DNA from: Dongia mobilis | Lineage (GTDB): Bacteria > Pseudomonadota > Alphaproteobacteria > Dongiales > Dongiaceae | Assembly: GCF_004363235.1 (NCBI RefSeq) | Contig: NZ_SNYW01000006.1 | Coordinates: forward strand, 558,001-622,000 | Length of the DNA: 64,000 nt | Direction: 5' to 3' | Shown: positions 1-9,042 of the stretch, piece by piece | How the letters are laid out: each line of letters starts with the position of its first letter | How positions within the stretch are numbered: position 1 is the first letter of the stretch | Made by a program: the position numbers and the translations under genes | The notes under the pieces: generated by a model | What the model was told of the DNA's origin: nothing | Database searches by the model: none | What the model saw: the letters and a program-made list of their open reading frames with translations, nothing else

Positions 1-1
1 G

Positions 2-661
2 TTCAAAGGAACGGTAGCTGCCTTGCTCCTGTCTGCCTGCGCTCAGACCGGCATGGAACCGCAGCCGGCTGCGCCGGCGCAGTCGGCCACCACGGCTGTC
101 GTCGCCCCATCGCCCGAACCGCTGCTTCCGGTCCTGAAACCGGGTACCAAGGTGCGCGCGCCAGCCAAGCCGAAGCTCGACGCCGACGCCCCCGACAGCG
201 GCGCGGCCGGTACCGGGGCGGAAGCGGCGGGTGGATCGGGTTCCGAGGCGTCCGGCACGGAATCGCCCGGCAATACGTCGCCGGGCAATGCAGGCACCAA
301 TGTGCCGGAAATGCCGGCCGTGCCCGAAGGCGGCGCGCCGCTGTCCGGCAGTCTCACCGAACCCGTCTATCAGCCGGCCGAGCCGGAACCGGTCGAGACC
401 GGATCGCCGGACGACCTGCGCGGCCAGACCGAAATCCAGGTGATGGCTGCGCTGGGCTCGCCGGCCAGCACGCGCGCCGACGGGGCCAGCACCATCTGGA
501 GCTATCAAGCCGGCGACTGCACACTGGATATCTATTTCTTTCTCGACGTGGCCGACAATCAGCGCCGGGCGCTGAGCTATGAACTGGCCGCACCGCAACC
601 AGGGACGCCGGCGGCGGAGCGCTGTTACCAGGCGCTGAAGGCAGCTGCGGCTTCGCGCTAG
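2..661 (+). CDS. Alanine/proline-rich lipoprotein, 5' end outside the window
   Basis: The reading frame is open from the first bases of the window, so the true start lies upstream. The visible N-terminus is a hydrophobic run ending in a lipobox-like LLSAC, so the mature protein should be anchored in a membrane by an acylated cysteine. About 100 residues of low-complexity Ala/Pro/Gly/Glu sequence follow. The C-terminal 80 residues form a compact domain with the pattern Q-x-V-x-x-x-LGSP-x-x-x-R-x-DG followed by W-x-Y and CTLDIYFF, which resembles the small BamE/SmpA-like lipoprotein fold. Function is unknown. A response regulator gene starts 15 bp downstream on the same strand. Confidence 0.75.
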   Translation, partial: FKGTVAALLLSACAQTGMEPQPAAPAQSATTAVVAPSPEPLLPVLKPGTKVRAPAKPKLDADAPDSGAAGTGAEAAGGSGSEASGTESPGNTSPGNAGTNVPEMPAVPEGGAPLSGSLTEPVYQPAEPEPVETGSPDDLRGQTEIQVMAALGSPASTRADGASTIWSYQAGDCTLDIYFFLDVADNQRRALSYELAAPQPGTPAAERCYQALKAAAASR

Positions 662-676
662 GACGAAAGGAATTCT

Positions 677-1435
677 ATGGCGGAAGGCACCCGTATCGTC
701 GTGGTTGACGACGACGATCTGTTTCGTCCGATGCTGGTCGGCAACCTGACCGAGGCAGGCTTTGTCGTGCGCGAGTTCCCGGCGCCGGACCAGGCGCTGG
801 ATGCTCTCAGCGCCGACAGTGTCGCCGCCGATACTGCGCTTGACCTCTTGATCCTCGACTGGAAGATGCCGGGCCTGACCGGGCTCGAACTGCTGCAGCG
901 CCTGCGTCAGATCGGCGTCATGACCCCGGCCATCTTCCTTACCTCGCTCGACGATGTGATCTACGAGGAGGCGGCGCTCAAGGCGGGGGCCATCGATTTC
1001 GTCGGCAAGACGCGCAGCTTTGCCATCCTTCAGCGGCGCATCGAACTTGCGCTGAGCCGCAGCGAAACCGGCGAAACGAGCGAAAGCCCCAGGGATGGCG
1101 GCGATGCGGTGGTCGAAATCGGGCCGCTGACCCTCGACGCCGGTTCGCATGCGATCACCTGGCAGAACCAGCCGGTCAGCCTGACGCTGGGCGAGTTCAA
1201 ATCGGTGGCGCTGATGGTGCGTGCCGGGCGCGACGTCAGCTATCGCGAGATCTACGACGCCTTGCGCGGCGAGAATTTCGCGGCCGGGCAGGGACCCGAC
1301 GGCTACCGCGCCAATGTGCGGGCGCTGATCAAGCGGGTGCGCCAGAAATTCCTTGCCGTCGATCCGGGCTTCGACGCGATCGAGAATTTCCCCGGCTTCG
1401 GCTATCGCTGGCGCACCGCCGACAAGGATGCCTGA
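677..1435 (+). CDS. OmpR/PhoB-type response regulator
   Basis: A 252-residue protein with an N-terminal receiver (about residues 5-125) and a C-terminal winged-helix DNA-binding domain (about 145-248). The receiver has the acidic cluster DDDD at 11-14, the predicted phosphoacceptor D61 in LILDWKMPG, T89/S90 and K111. The winged helix contains the typical LTLGEFKSVALM and the recognition helix with VRALIKRVRQKF. A Shine-Dalgarno AAGGA lies 8 bp before the ATG. The sensor kinase that starts 53 bp downstream is its probable partner. The pair is ChvI/ChvG-like in architecture, but I cannot assign orthology or a stimulus. Confidence 0.93.
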   Translation: MAEGTRIVVVDDDDLFRPMLVGNLTEAGFVVREFPAPDQALDALSADSVAADTALDLLILDWKMPGLTGLELLQRLRQIGVMTPAIFLTSLDDVIYEEAALKAGAIDFVGKTRSFAILQRRIELALSRSETGETSESPRDGGDAVVEIGPLTLDAGSHAITWQNQPVSLTLGEFKSVALMVRAGRDVSYREIYDALRGENFAAGQGPDGYRANVRALIKRVRQKFLAVDPGFDAIENFPGFGYRWRTADKDA

Positions 1436-1488
1436 TGCCGTCACGCCAGACAGATGACGCCGGCTGAGGGGCGGCTGGGGGTAGGGGG

Positions 1489-2976
1489 ATGCTGAAGACA
1501 CTGCTTGGATCGGTTCTCGTCAAGCTGGTTCTGATCGGCCTCGTCTTCCTGACCGTGCCGATGATCCTCTATGCCCGCTTTGCCGCCGTCGACGAGGAGC
1601 GGCAGCAATTGCTGCTCGCTAACCTGCAGAACCAGGGTTACCTGCTGGCACAGGGGCTGGAACTGTCGCTGCGCGCCGAGGGGGCGAAGGCGCCGGTCGC
1701 CGCGTCGTCATGGGTTGCGCGCTTCGGCACCTCGTCGCTGCGCATCAAGCTGCTGCTGCGGCCGGTGGGCGAGCAGCAGAGCTTCTATTATGTCGCCGCC
1801 TATCCCGCCATCGATGCCGCCTATCTCGACGCCGAGAGGCAGGCGCTGGTCAATGCGGGCCTCCTCAGCAAGGTCGAGGAAAGCTGTGCCGGCAACCGCT
1901 CATTGAGCCAGACCTTCACCGGGCCCACCGGCACGATCGAGATCCTGACCTCCATCTCGCCCTTCCATACCGAGGTCGGGTGCTGGGCGGTGATCACCGC
2001 CTATGCCGAGAGCGACCCGGCCGGCGCCACGCTGTCGCGTCCCTTCGCCGCGGCCCCTGAGGTTCGTTGGGCGGCCCTGTTCTACGGTGTCATGGCACTG
2101 CTGATTCTGGCGGTCGCGGTATCGGTGACACTTGGTCTGCGCCGCTTCGCGCGACTGGCGCGGCTCATCCGCCGCCTGCCCGGTCGGCGGCAGATCAGCT
2201 TTGCCCAGGCGACGCCGGTGCCGGAACTGAAACCCGTCGCGGTCGAGTTCGACAGCCTCGTCACCACGCTGGAGACATCGGCCCGCTCGATCCGCGAGGC
2301 GGCGGAGGAGAACGCGCATGCCCTGAAGGCGCCCATCGCTGCCATGGCGCAGGCGGTCGAGCCCGTGCGCCGCATGGCGGCCCAGACCGGCGATCCGCAG
2401 GGCAAGCGCGCCGTCGACACAATCGAGCGCGCACTCGAGCGGCTCGAGGACCTGGTGGCGTCGGCGCGGCGGATCGACGAGGCCATCGCCGAGATGATCG
2501 ATGCGCCGGCGGCACCCATCAAGCTCTCCGACATGGTGATCAATACCGGCCGCGCCTTTGCCGAGGCGCATGGCAACAATGTGAAGATCGTCACCGACGT
2601 CGAGCCCGGCATCAAGGTGGCGGCGAGCGAAGAGGCGCTGGAGACAGCCATCGAAAATCTGGTCGACAATGCGGTGAGCTTTGCGCCGCAGGGCTCTACC
2701 GTTCGGCTGGAACTGAAGCAGGGCGGCGGCCGGGTCCGTTTTTCGGTGACCGATCAGGGGCCGGGTGTTCCGGTCGAACTGCTCCCCGCGATCTTCGAGC
2801 GGCACGTTTCGCACCGCCCGGCCGGCAATGGCAGCGGCTCGGCCGGCGGGCCGCATTTCGGCCTCGGTCTCGCCATCGTACGGCGGAACATCGAACTTAT
2901 GGGCGGCAAGGTCGCGGCCAAGAATCGTCCCGGGGGCGGTTTCGAGGTCACCATCAGCCTGCCGGCAGGCGCCTAG
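1489..2976 (+). CDS. Sensor histidine kinase, partner of the upstream regulator
   Basis: A 495-residue inner-membrane kinase. TM1 spans about residues 10-30, a periplasmic sensor region about 31-190 and TM2 about 195-216, followed by a HAMP-like linker. The H-box is atypical: the histidine is H277 in the context ENAHALKAPIAAM, where most kinases have HELRTPL. The ATPase part is canonical, with an N-box ENLVDNAVSFAPQG, G1 DQGPGVP and G2 GLGLAIV. Two cysteines in the periplasmic part (133 and 165) could form a disulfide. It should phosphorylate the response regulator encoded directly upstream. No ligand can be inferred. Confidence 0.92.
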   Translation: MLKTLLGSVLVKLVLIGLVFLTVPMILYARFAAVDEERQQLLLANLQNQGYLLAQGLELSLRAEGAKAPVAASSWVARFGTSSLRIKLLLRPVGEQQSFYYVAAYPAIDAAYLDAERQALVNAGLLSKVEESCAGNRSLSQTFTGPTGTIEILTSISPFHTEVGCWAVITAYAESDPAGATLSRPFAAAPEVRWAALFYGVMALLILAVAVSVTLGLRRFARLARLIRRLPGRRQISFAQATPVPELKPVAVEFDSLVTTLETSARSIREAAEENAHALKAPIAAMAQAVEPVRRMAAQTGDPQGKRAVDTIERALERLEDLVASARRIDEAIAEMIDAPAAPIKLSDMVINTGRAFAEAHGNNVKIVTDVEPGIKVAASEEALETAIENLVDNAVSFAPQGSTVRLELKQGGGRVRFSVTDQGPGVPVELLPAIFERHVSHRPAGNGSGSAGGPHFGLGLAIVRRNIELMGGKVAAKNRPGGGFEVTISLPAGA

Positions 2977-3147
2977 CCGAGGGGTCGCCCAGGCCAACGC
3001 TGCGGCTAACCGATTCATAACCATTGATTCCTGTCCGAAGGGTCAGCATTATTCCCGCAACCACGCCGGCATTGCATGGGCGAACGGCGCGGGCTTTAGT
3101 CCAGGGAATGCAACCGGCCATCGCGGCCAGGACGCGGGAGACGAAAT

Positions 3148-4140
3148 ATGACTGCGAAGATGTTGGCCGCCGCCACGGCGGTGGGGCTGTTGCTCGGCAT
3201 CGGCCATGCGCTGGCGGAACCTGCCGTCGTCTATGATGCCGGCGGCAAGTTCGACAAGTCGTTCAACGAAGCGGCCTATAACGGCATCGAGAAGTACAAG
3301 TCGGACACCGGCGATTCCTATGCCGAGTTCGAGGTGCAGACCGATGCGCAGCGCGAACAGGCATTTCGCCGCATGGCGCAGCGCGGCGCAGACCCGGTCA
3401 TCGGCATCGGCTTCAGCCAGGCGCCGGCGCTCGAGAAGGTGGCAAAGGAATTCCCCGACCGGCATTTCGCCATCATCGACATGGTGGTCAATCTGCCCAA
3501 TGTGCAGTCGATCGTGTTCAAGGAGCATGAGGGTTCGTTCCTGGTCGGCATGCTGGCGGCGATGGCCAGCAAGTCGGCCAAGGTCGGCTTCGTCGGCGGC
3601 ATGGACATCCCGCTCATCCGTCGTTTCGCCTGCGGCTACGCGCAGGGCGCCAAATATGCCAATCCGGCCGTCGCCGTGACCGAGAACATGACCGGGACCA
3701 CGCCGGCCGCCTGGAACGATCCGACCAAGGGTGCGGAACTGGCGAAGGGCCAGTTCGATGCCGGCGTCGACGTGATCTTCGCGGCGGCGGGCGGCACCGG
3801 TACCGGTGTCTACCAGGCGGCCAAGGATGCCGGCAAGCTGGCCATCGGCGTCGACAGCAACCAGAACCACCTGCACCCCGGTACCATGCTGACCTCGATG
3901 CTGAAGCGCGTCGATGTCGCGGTCTATGATTCAGCCATGGCGGTGAAGAACGGCAACTGGCAGGCCGGTGTCACCGAACTGGGCCTGGCGCAAGACGGCG
4001 TCGGCTGGGCGCTGGACGAGCACAATGCCGCGCTCATCAGCGAAGAGATGAAGGCGAAGGTCGAGGCGGCGAAGGCGGATATCATCGCCGGCAAGATCCA
4101 GGTGCATGACTACATGGCGGACAACACCTGCCCGCTCTGA
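3148..4140 (+). CDS. BMP-family nucleoside-binding periplasmic protein
   Basis: A 330-residue substrate-binding protein of the Bmp/PnrA (Med) family, which delivers nucleosides to ABC importers. It has a cleavable signal peptide (about residues 1-23, ending in ALAEP) and no lipobox cysteine, so it should be a soluble periplasmic protein. Family landmarks are the early VYDAGGKFDKSFNEAA, then GFVGGMDIPLIRRF and DVIFAAAGGTGTGVYQAA, and IGVDSNQ late in the protein. It starts the nine-gene nucleoside uptake and salvage run, and its two downstream neighbours are the ATPase and the permeases. A GGAG-type ribosome site precedes the ATG. Confidence 0.93.
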   Translation: MTAKMLAAATAVGLLLGIGHALAEPAVVYDAGGKFDKSFNEAAYNGIEKYKSDTGDSYAEFEVQTDAQREQAFRRMAQRGADPVIGIGFSQAPALEKVAKEFPDRHFAIIDMVVNLPNVQSIVFKEHEGSFLVGMLAAMASKSAKVGFVGGMDIPLIRRFACGYAQGAKYANPAVAVTENMTGTTPAAWNDPTKGAELAKGQFDAGVDVIFAAAGGTGTGVYQAAKDAGKLAIGVDSNQNHLHPGTMLTSMLKRVDVAVYDSAMAVKNGNWQAGVTELGLAQDGVGWALDEHNAALISEEMKAKVEAAKADIIAGKIQVHDYMADNTCPL

Positions 4141-4161
4141 TCGCTGGCGATCGACCGTAGA

Positions 4162-5745
4162 ATGCCGGCGGCAGAGACAGCGCATGCAACGGCGGCGACC
4201 GCAGGGGCGCCGCCGTTCGCCGTTGAACTGGTCGGCATCGACAAGAGGTTCGGCCCCGTCCACGCCAACCGCGACGTCTCGATCGCCATCGCGCGCGGCG
4301 AAATTCACGGCATCATCGGCGAGAACGGGGCCGGCAAGTCGACCTTGATGTCGATCCTCTACGGCTTCTACGAGGCGGATCGCGGCGAGGTCCGCGTCGC
4401 CGGCCGGTCCTGTTCGATCCGCTCGTCGGCCGATGCCATCGCCGCCGGGATCGGCATGGTGCACCAGCATTTCATGCTGGTCGACGGCTTCACGGTGCTG
4501 GAGAACGTCATGCTGGGCGCCGAGGGCGGCGCCCTGCTGAAGAAACACGAATCAGCGGCGCGCGCCGAGTTGCGGCGCCTCGCCGGGGAATTCGGCCTCG
4601 ACCTCGATCTCGATGCCACGGTCGGTGAATTGCCGGTCGGCGACCAGCAACGCGTCGAGATATTGAAGGCGCTCTATCGCCATTGCGAGGTGCTGATCCT
4701 GGACGAGCCGACGGGCGTGCTGACGCCGCAGGAGACCGACCAGCTATTCCGCATCCTGCGCTCGCTGAAGTCACGCGGTGTGACGGTTCTCCTCATCACG
4801 CACAAGCTGAAGGAAGTGCTGGCGATCACCGACCACGTCACCGTCATGCGGCGGGGCGAAGTGGTGGCCGACCGTCGCACCGCCGAAACCGACGCGGCCG
4901 AACTCGCCGAACTGATGGTGGGCCGCAAGGTCAGGCTTGATATCGACAAGACGCCGGCCCGCCCCGGTAAAGCGGAAATGGTGGTGGAAAACCTGGCACT
5001 CACCGATGCGCGTGGTATCACCCGGCTCAGCGACATCAGCTTTTCCCTGCATGGCGGCGAGATCGTCGGCATCGCCGGCGTTTCCGGAAACGGCCAAAGC
5101 GAATTGCTCGAAGTACTTGCCGGCATGCGGCCGCCCGGTAGCGGACGGATCCGGCTGGGCGATGCGGAGGTTACCTCCACGCAGCCCACCGATCCGGCCG
5201 CACTTCGACGCCTCGGCGTTGCCCATGTGCCGGAGGATCGCCATCGCCTGGGTCTGGTGCCGGGATTTGCCGCCTATGAATCGGCCGTTCTTGGTTATCA
5301 GGCGGATGACGATATTGGCAGCCGCCTGTTGCTGGCGCCCGCGGCGATGCGCGCGCGCTGCGCCAAGCTGATGCAGGGATTCGACGTGCGTCCGCCGGAT
5401 CCGCTGCTGGGATCCACCAAATTCAGCGGCGGGAACCAGCAGAAGCTGATCCTTGCGCGCGAGATGGCGCGGACGCCCCGCGTGCTGCTGGTCGGCCAGC
5501 CGACACGCGGCGTCGATATCGGCGCCATCGAATTCATCCACCGCGAGATCCTGGCCATGCGCGACCAGGGCTGTGCCGTATTGTTGGTGTCGGTCGAACT
5601 CGACGAGATCCTGGCACTGGCCGACCGCATCCTGGTGATGAACCAGGGCCGCATCGTAGGCGAGGTCGCGGCGGCGGAAGCGGACGAGCGCAAGATCGGC
5701 ATCCTGATGGCCGGCTGTGATCCGGCAACGGGGGCGCCGCTGTGA
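4162..5745 (+). CDS. Double ABC-domain ATPase of a nucleoside importer
   Basis: A 527-residue protein with two tandem ABC domains, the arrangement found in sugar and nucleoside importers (RbsA/NupA type). The first domain has Walker A GENGAGKS and Walker B LILDEPTGVLTPQE. Its signature is degenerate (PVGDQQRVEILKAL), while the second domain carries SGGNQQKLILAREM. The second domain's Walker A region is also changed, reading GVSGNGQSELLEVLAG, so only one site may be fully competent; this asymmetry is usual in the family. It lies 21 bp after the binding protein, and its stop overlaps the start of the first permease (GTGA), suggesting translational coupling. Confidence 0.94.
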   Translation: MPAAETAHATAATAGAPPFAVELVGIDKRFGPVHANRDVSIAIARGEIHGIIGENGAGKSTLMSILYGFYEADRGEVRVAGRSCSIRSSADAIAAGIGMVHQHFMLVDGFTVLENVMLGAEGGALLKKHESAARAELRRLAGEFGLDLDLDATVGELPVGDQQRVEILKALYRHCEVLILDEPTGVLTPQETDQLFRILRSLKSRGVTVLLITHKLKEVLAITDHVTVMRRGEVVADRRTAETDAAELAELMVGRKVRLDIDKTPARPGKAEMVVENLALTDARGITRLSDISFSLHGGEIVGIAGVSGNGQSELLEVLAGMRPPGSGRIRLGDAEVTSTQPTDPAALRRLGVAHVPEDRHRLGLVPGFAAYESAVLGYQADDDIGSRLLLAPAAMRARCAKLMQGFDVRPPDPLLGSTKFSGGNQQKLILAREMARTPRVLLVGQPTRGVDIGAIEFIHREILAMRDQGCAVLLVSVELDEILALADRILVMNQGRIVGEVAAAEADERKIGILMAGCDPATGAPL

Positions 5746-6890
5746 GTGCGCATGCCGGCAATCTGTCGCCGGGCCAGTTGCCGGCCTGGATCGATATCGG
5801 CGTCCTGCCGGTCCTCAATGTCGCGATGGCGCTGATTGTCGCCGGCATCATCGTGGCATTGATCGGCGCCGATCCCTGGGAGGCGATCTACTGGCTGGTC
5901 CAGGGTGCCTTCGGCAGCGGCTATGCCTGGGGCTATACGCTCTATTATGCCACCAGCTTCATCTTTACCGGCCTTGCTGTCGCCGTTGCCTTCCATGCCG
6001 GCCTCTTCAACATCGGCGGCGAGGGGCAGGCCTATATCGGTGGGCTCGGTGCCGGGCTGGTGGCGCTGGCTGGTGATTCATTCCTGCCGGCGCCGGTCCT
6101 GCTGCCGCTCGCCGTTCTGGGCGCTGCGCTGTTCGGTGCGAGCTGGGCCTTCATTCCCGCCTGCCTGCAGGCCTATCGCGGCAGCCACATTGTCATCACC
6201 ACCATCATGTTCAACTTCCTCGCTTCGGCGCTGATGGTCTATCTGATGGTGGACGTGCTGATCGAGCCCGGGCAGATGTCGGCCCACAGCCGCGAATTCG
6301 CCGAGACGGCCTGGCTGCCCACCATGCGCGAGATGCTGGGCCTGGTCGGCATCGACATGGCGGACTCGCCGCTCAACCTCTCGCTTCTCTGGGCGCTAAT
6401 CTGCTGCGGCCTGGTCTGGGTGTTCATCTGGCGCGCGCGTCTCGGCTACGAGATCCGGGCGACCGGCCTCTCGCCCAGCGCCGCGCTCTATGCCGGTATC
6501 CGCCCGGCACGGGTGACGTTGATCGCCATGGCGCTGTCAGGCGCACTCGCCGGCTCTGTCGGCGTCAACGAGATCCTTGGGCTGCAGCACCGGCTGCTGC
6601 TGGATTTCGTCGCCGGGGCCGGCTTCACCGGCATCGCTGTGGCGCTCATGGGGCGCAACCATCCCTTCGGCATCGTGCTGGCCAGCCTGCTGTTCGGTGC
6701 GCTCTACCAGGGTGGCGCCGAACTGGCTTTCGAGATTCCGACCATCACGCGCGACATGATCGTCACCATTCAGGGCCTCATCATCCTGTTCTCGGGCGCC
6801 CTTGCCTATATGAACCGGCCCTGGGTCGCGCGCCTCTATCAGTATATCGCGACCCGCCGGTCGGGCGCCGGAGTGCCGGCCCATGGATGA
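5742..6890 (+). CDS. Nucleoside ABC transporter permease 1
   Basis: A 382-residue polytopic membrane protein of the BPD_transp_2 (branched-chain/ribose) permease family, YufP-like, with about eight to ten hydrophobic segments. The conserved stretch FNIGGEGQAYIGG is typical of this family, where it lies in the coupling region. The start is GTG at 5742, overlapping the ATPase stop. The 3' end overlaps the second permease by 8 bp. With its neighbour it should form a heterodimeric channel in the inner membrane for nucleosides presented by the BMP protein. Confidence 0.93.
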   Translation: MSAHAGNLSPGQLPAWIDIGVLPVLNVAMALIVAGIIVALIGADPWEAIYWLVQGAFGSGYAWGYTLYYATSFIFTGLAVAVAFHAGLFNIGGEGQAYIGGLGAGLVALAGDSFLPAPVLLPLAVLGAALFGASWAFIPACLQAYRGSHIVITTIMFNFLASALMVYLMVDVLIEPGQMSAHSREFAETAWLPTMREMLGLVGIDMADSPLNLSLLWALICCGLVWVFIWRARLGYEIRATGLSPSAALYAGIRPARVTLIAMALSGALAGSVGVNEILGLQHRLLLDFVAGAGFTGIAVALMGRNHPFGIVLASLLFGALYQGGAELAFEIPTITRDMIVTIQGLIILFSGALAYMNRPWVARLYQYIATRRSGAGVPAHG

Positions 6891-7857
6891 CCTGTTCTAC
6901 CTTGGCATCTCGACCCTGGCTGCGACGCTTCGCCTGGCGACACCGCTCATCCTCTGCGCCATGGCGGGCCTGCTGTCGGAACGCGCCGGAGTGATCGATA
7001 TCGGCCTCGAGGGCAAGATGCTGGCCGGCGCCTTTGCCGCGGCGGTGACGGCGGCGCTGACCGGCTCGCCCTATCTGGCGCTGCTCGCCGGCCTCACCAT
7101 CGCTGCCGCCCTCTCGCTGCTGCACGGCCTGGCCAGCATCACCTATCGCGGCGACCAGGTGGTCTCGGGGGTCGCCATCAACATCATCGCGATGGGGCTG
7201 ACGGTGGTGCTTGGCAATGCCTGGTTCGGCCGCGGCGGCAACACACCGGACCTCAACCCGGAACAGCGCTTCATGCCGCTGCAACTGCCGGGTGCCGCCG
7301 ACCTGCGCGAGGTGCCGCTCATCGGGCCGTTCTATGCCGATGTTGTGAGCGGCCATTCGCTGCTGACCTATCTTGCATTGCTGCTGGTGCCGCTGATCTG
7401 GTTCCTGCTCTATCGCACCCGCTTCGGTCTGCGGCTGCGGGCGGTCGGCGAGGCGCCGGCCGTGGTCGACACAGCGGGCATTTCGGTGCTGCGCCTGCGC
7501 TATTCCGCGGTGATCCTGGCCGGGCTGCTCTGCGGCCTTGCCGGCACTTTCCTTGCCATCGCGCAGAATGCCGCCTTTCAGCGCGAGATGACCGCCGGAC
7601 GGGGCTTTATCGCGCTGGCCGCCATGATCTTCGGCAAGTGGCGGCCATGGCCGGCCTTCTTCGCCTGCCTGCTGTTCGGTTTCCTGGATGCGGTTGCCAT
7701 CCGCCTGCAGGGCGCGGTCATTCCCGGCATCGGTCCCGTGCCGGTTCCCCTGATCCAGGCCCTGCCGTATATCCTCACCGTCATTCTGCTGGCCGGTTTC
7801 ATCGGCAAGGCCCTGGCGCCGAAAGCGCTGGGGCGACCCTATGTCAAGGAGCGTTGA
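6883..7857 (+). CDS. Nucleoside ABC transporter permease 2
   Basis: A 324-residue permease, YufQ-like, with multiple transmembrane helices. The motif GVIDIGLEGKMLAGAF is the counterpart of the FNIGGEGQ stretch of permease 1 and is a family hallmark. The ATG lies within the last codons of permease 1, so the two are translated together. It ends 4 bp before the cytidine deaminase start. The gene order of transporter followed by deaminase and phosphorylases supports nucleosides as the substrate rather than sugars or branched-chain amino acids. Confidence 0.93.
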   Translation: MDDLFYLGISTLAATLRLATPLILCAMAGLLSERAGVIDIGLEGKMLAGAFAAAVTAALTGSPYLALLAGLTIAAALSLLHGLASITYRGDQVVSGVAINIIAMGLTVVLGNAWFGRGGNTPDLNPEQRFMPLQLPGAADLREVPLIGPFYADVVSGHSLLTYLALLLVPLIWFLLYRTRFGLRLRAVGEAPAVVDTAGISVLRLRYSAVILAGLLCGLAGTFLAIAQNAAFQREMTAGRGFIALAAMIFGKWRPWPAFFACLLFGFLDAVAIRLQGAVIPGIGPVPVPLIQALPYILTVILLAGFIGKALAPKALGRPYVKER

Positions 7858-7861
7858 TTCC

Positions 7862-8251
7862 ATGAAATCCGAGCTTTTCGCGGCAGCCAAGGCAGCGATG
7901 GACCGCGCCTATGCGCCCTATTCGCACTTCCCGGTGGGGGCCGCGATCCTGGCCGAGGACGGCCGGGTCTATGCCGGCTGCAATGTCGAGAACGCATCCT
8001 TCCCGGAAGGCTGGTGTGCCGAGACCTCGGCGCTCGGCGCCATGGTGACGGCCGGCGCCAGGCGCATCCGCGCGGTCGCGGTGATTGGCACTGCGGCACT
8101 GACGACACCCTGCGGCGGCTGCCGCCAGCGCTTGGCCGAGTTCGCCGCCGCCGACACGCCGGTCCATATCTGCGGGCCGGAAGGGGTACGGCAGACCTTC
8201 CGCCTGGACGAGCTGCTGCCGGCGGCCTTCGACAAGGAACACCTGCCGTGA
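7862..8251 (+). CDS. cdd: Cytidine deaminase
   Basis: A 129-residue homotetrameric-type cytidine deaminase converting (deoxy)cytidine to (deoxy)uridine in the cytoplasm. Zinc ligands are C52 in the WCAE motif (E54 is the catalytic acid) and C84/C87 in PCGGCRQ. CNVENASFPEG contributes to nucleoside binding. I start it at the ATG at 7862, because AAGGAG lies at 7845-7850 at ribosome-site distance; a longer frame would start at 7841 without a site. The stop overlaps the next gene's GTG. Its products feed the phosphorylases encoded next. Confidence 0.95.
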   Translation: MKSELFAAAKAAMDRAYAPYSHFPVGAAILAEDGRVYAGCNVENASFPEGWCAETSALGAMVTAGARRIRAVAVIGTAALTTPCGGCRQRLAEFAAADTPVHICGPEGVRQTFRLDELLPAAFDKEHLP

Positions 8252-9042
8252 GTGCGGCCGAGATCATTGCCACCCGCGCCCCCGGTTTCCGCGCGCGGAT
8301 CGGCCTCGTCCTCGGCTCCGGCATGGGCGGCTTTGCCGATACGATATCGGAGGCGGTTGCCATACCCTATGGCGATCTGCCTGGCTTCGGCCGGTCCGGT
8401 GTCACCGGCCATGCCGGCCACCTGGTGCTGGGGCGGATCGGCCAGGTGCCGGTTGCCGCCCTGCAGGGCCGCGTGCATTTCTACGAACGCGGCGATGCGA
8501 CGGCGATGCAGGTTCCGATCGCGTGCCTGAAGGCGCTTGGCTGCGATATCCTGGTCGCCACCAATGCCGCCGGTTCGCTGAAACCGGATATGGGGCCGGG
8601 CAGCCTGATGCTGATCGCCGACCATCTCAACCTGGTCCAGGCCTCGCCGCTCTTCGGAATCGAGGGGGACGGCCGTTTCGTCGACATGGTGAACGCCTAT
8701 GACCCGGAGCTCCGCGTTACCTTGCGCGAACAGGCGAAGGCGCTCGACCTCGTCCTCCATGACGGTGTCTATGCCTGGGTGTCGGGGCCGCAATTCGAGA
8801 CGCCGGCCGAAATCCGCATGCTGCGCGCGATGGGTGCGGATGCAGTCGGCATGTCGACCGTGCCGGATGTGATCCTGGCCCGTCATCACGGGTTGCGCGT
8901 GCTGGGGGTCAGCGCCATCACCAATCTGGCTGCCGGGCTGGGTGCGGCGCCGCTCAGCCACCAGCACACGATGGCGGAAATGGCGGCCGCTTCCGGTCGG
9001 TTGTCGCGCCTGCTGCGCGCCTGGATCGAGGGGCTTGCCTGA
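8248..9042 (+). CDS. Purine nucleoside phosphorylase (trimeric PNP family)
   Basis: A 264-residue phosphorylase that cleaves purine (deoxy)nucleosides with phosphate to base and (deoxy)ribose 1-phosphate. Landmarks are the phosphate-binding [11 protein letters not shown] near the N-terminus, [19 protein letters not shown] and the substrate-binding [15 protein letters not shown] followed by [15 protein letters not shown], all typical of the PunA/XapA class. Whether it prefers guanosine/inosine or xanthosine cannot be decided by eye. The start is GTG at 8248, overlapping the cdd stop (GTGA). Its own stop overlaps the deoA start by one base. Confidence 0.94.
   Translation: MSAAEIIATRAPGFRARIGLVLGSGMGGFADTISEAVAIPYGDLPGFGRSGVTGHAGHLVLGRIGQVPVAALQGRVHFYERGDATAMQVPIACLKALGCDILVATNAAGSLKPDMGPGSLMLIADHLNLVQASPLFGIEGDGRFVDMVNAYDPELRVTLREQAKALDLVLHDGVYAWVSGPQFETPAEIRMLRAMGADAVGMSTVPDVILARHHGLRVLGVSAITNLAAGLGAAPLSHQHTMAEMAAASGRLSRLLRAWIEGLA

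Noticed and set aside
3006-3022. CTAACC...ATAACC 11 bp apart upstream of the BMP gene, resembling a CtrA box
   Set aside because: Both tetramers differ from TTAA by one base; nucleoside uptake is not an expected CtrA target.
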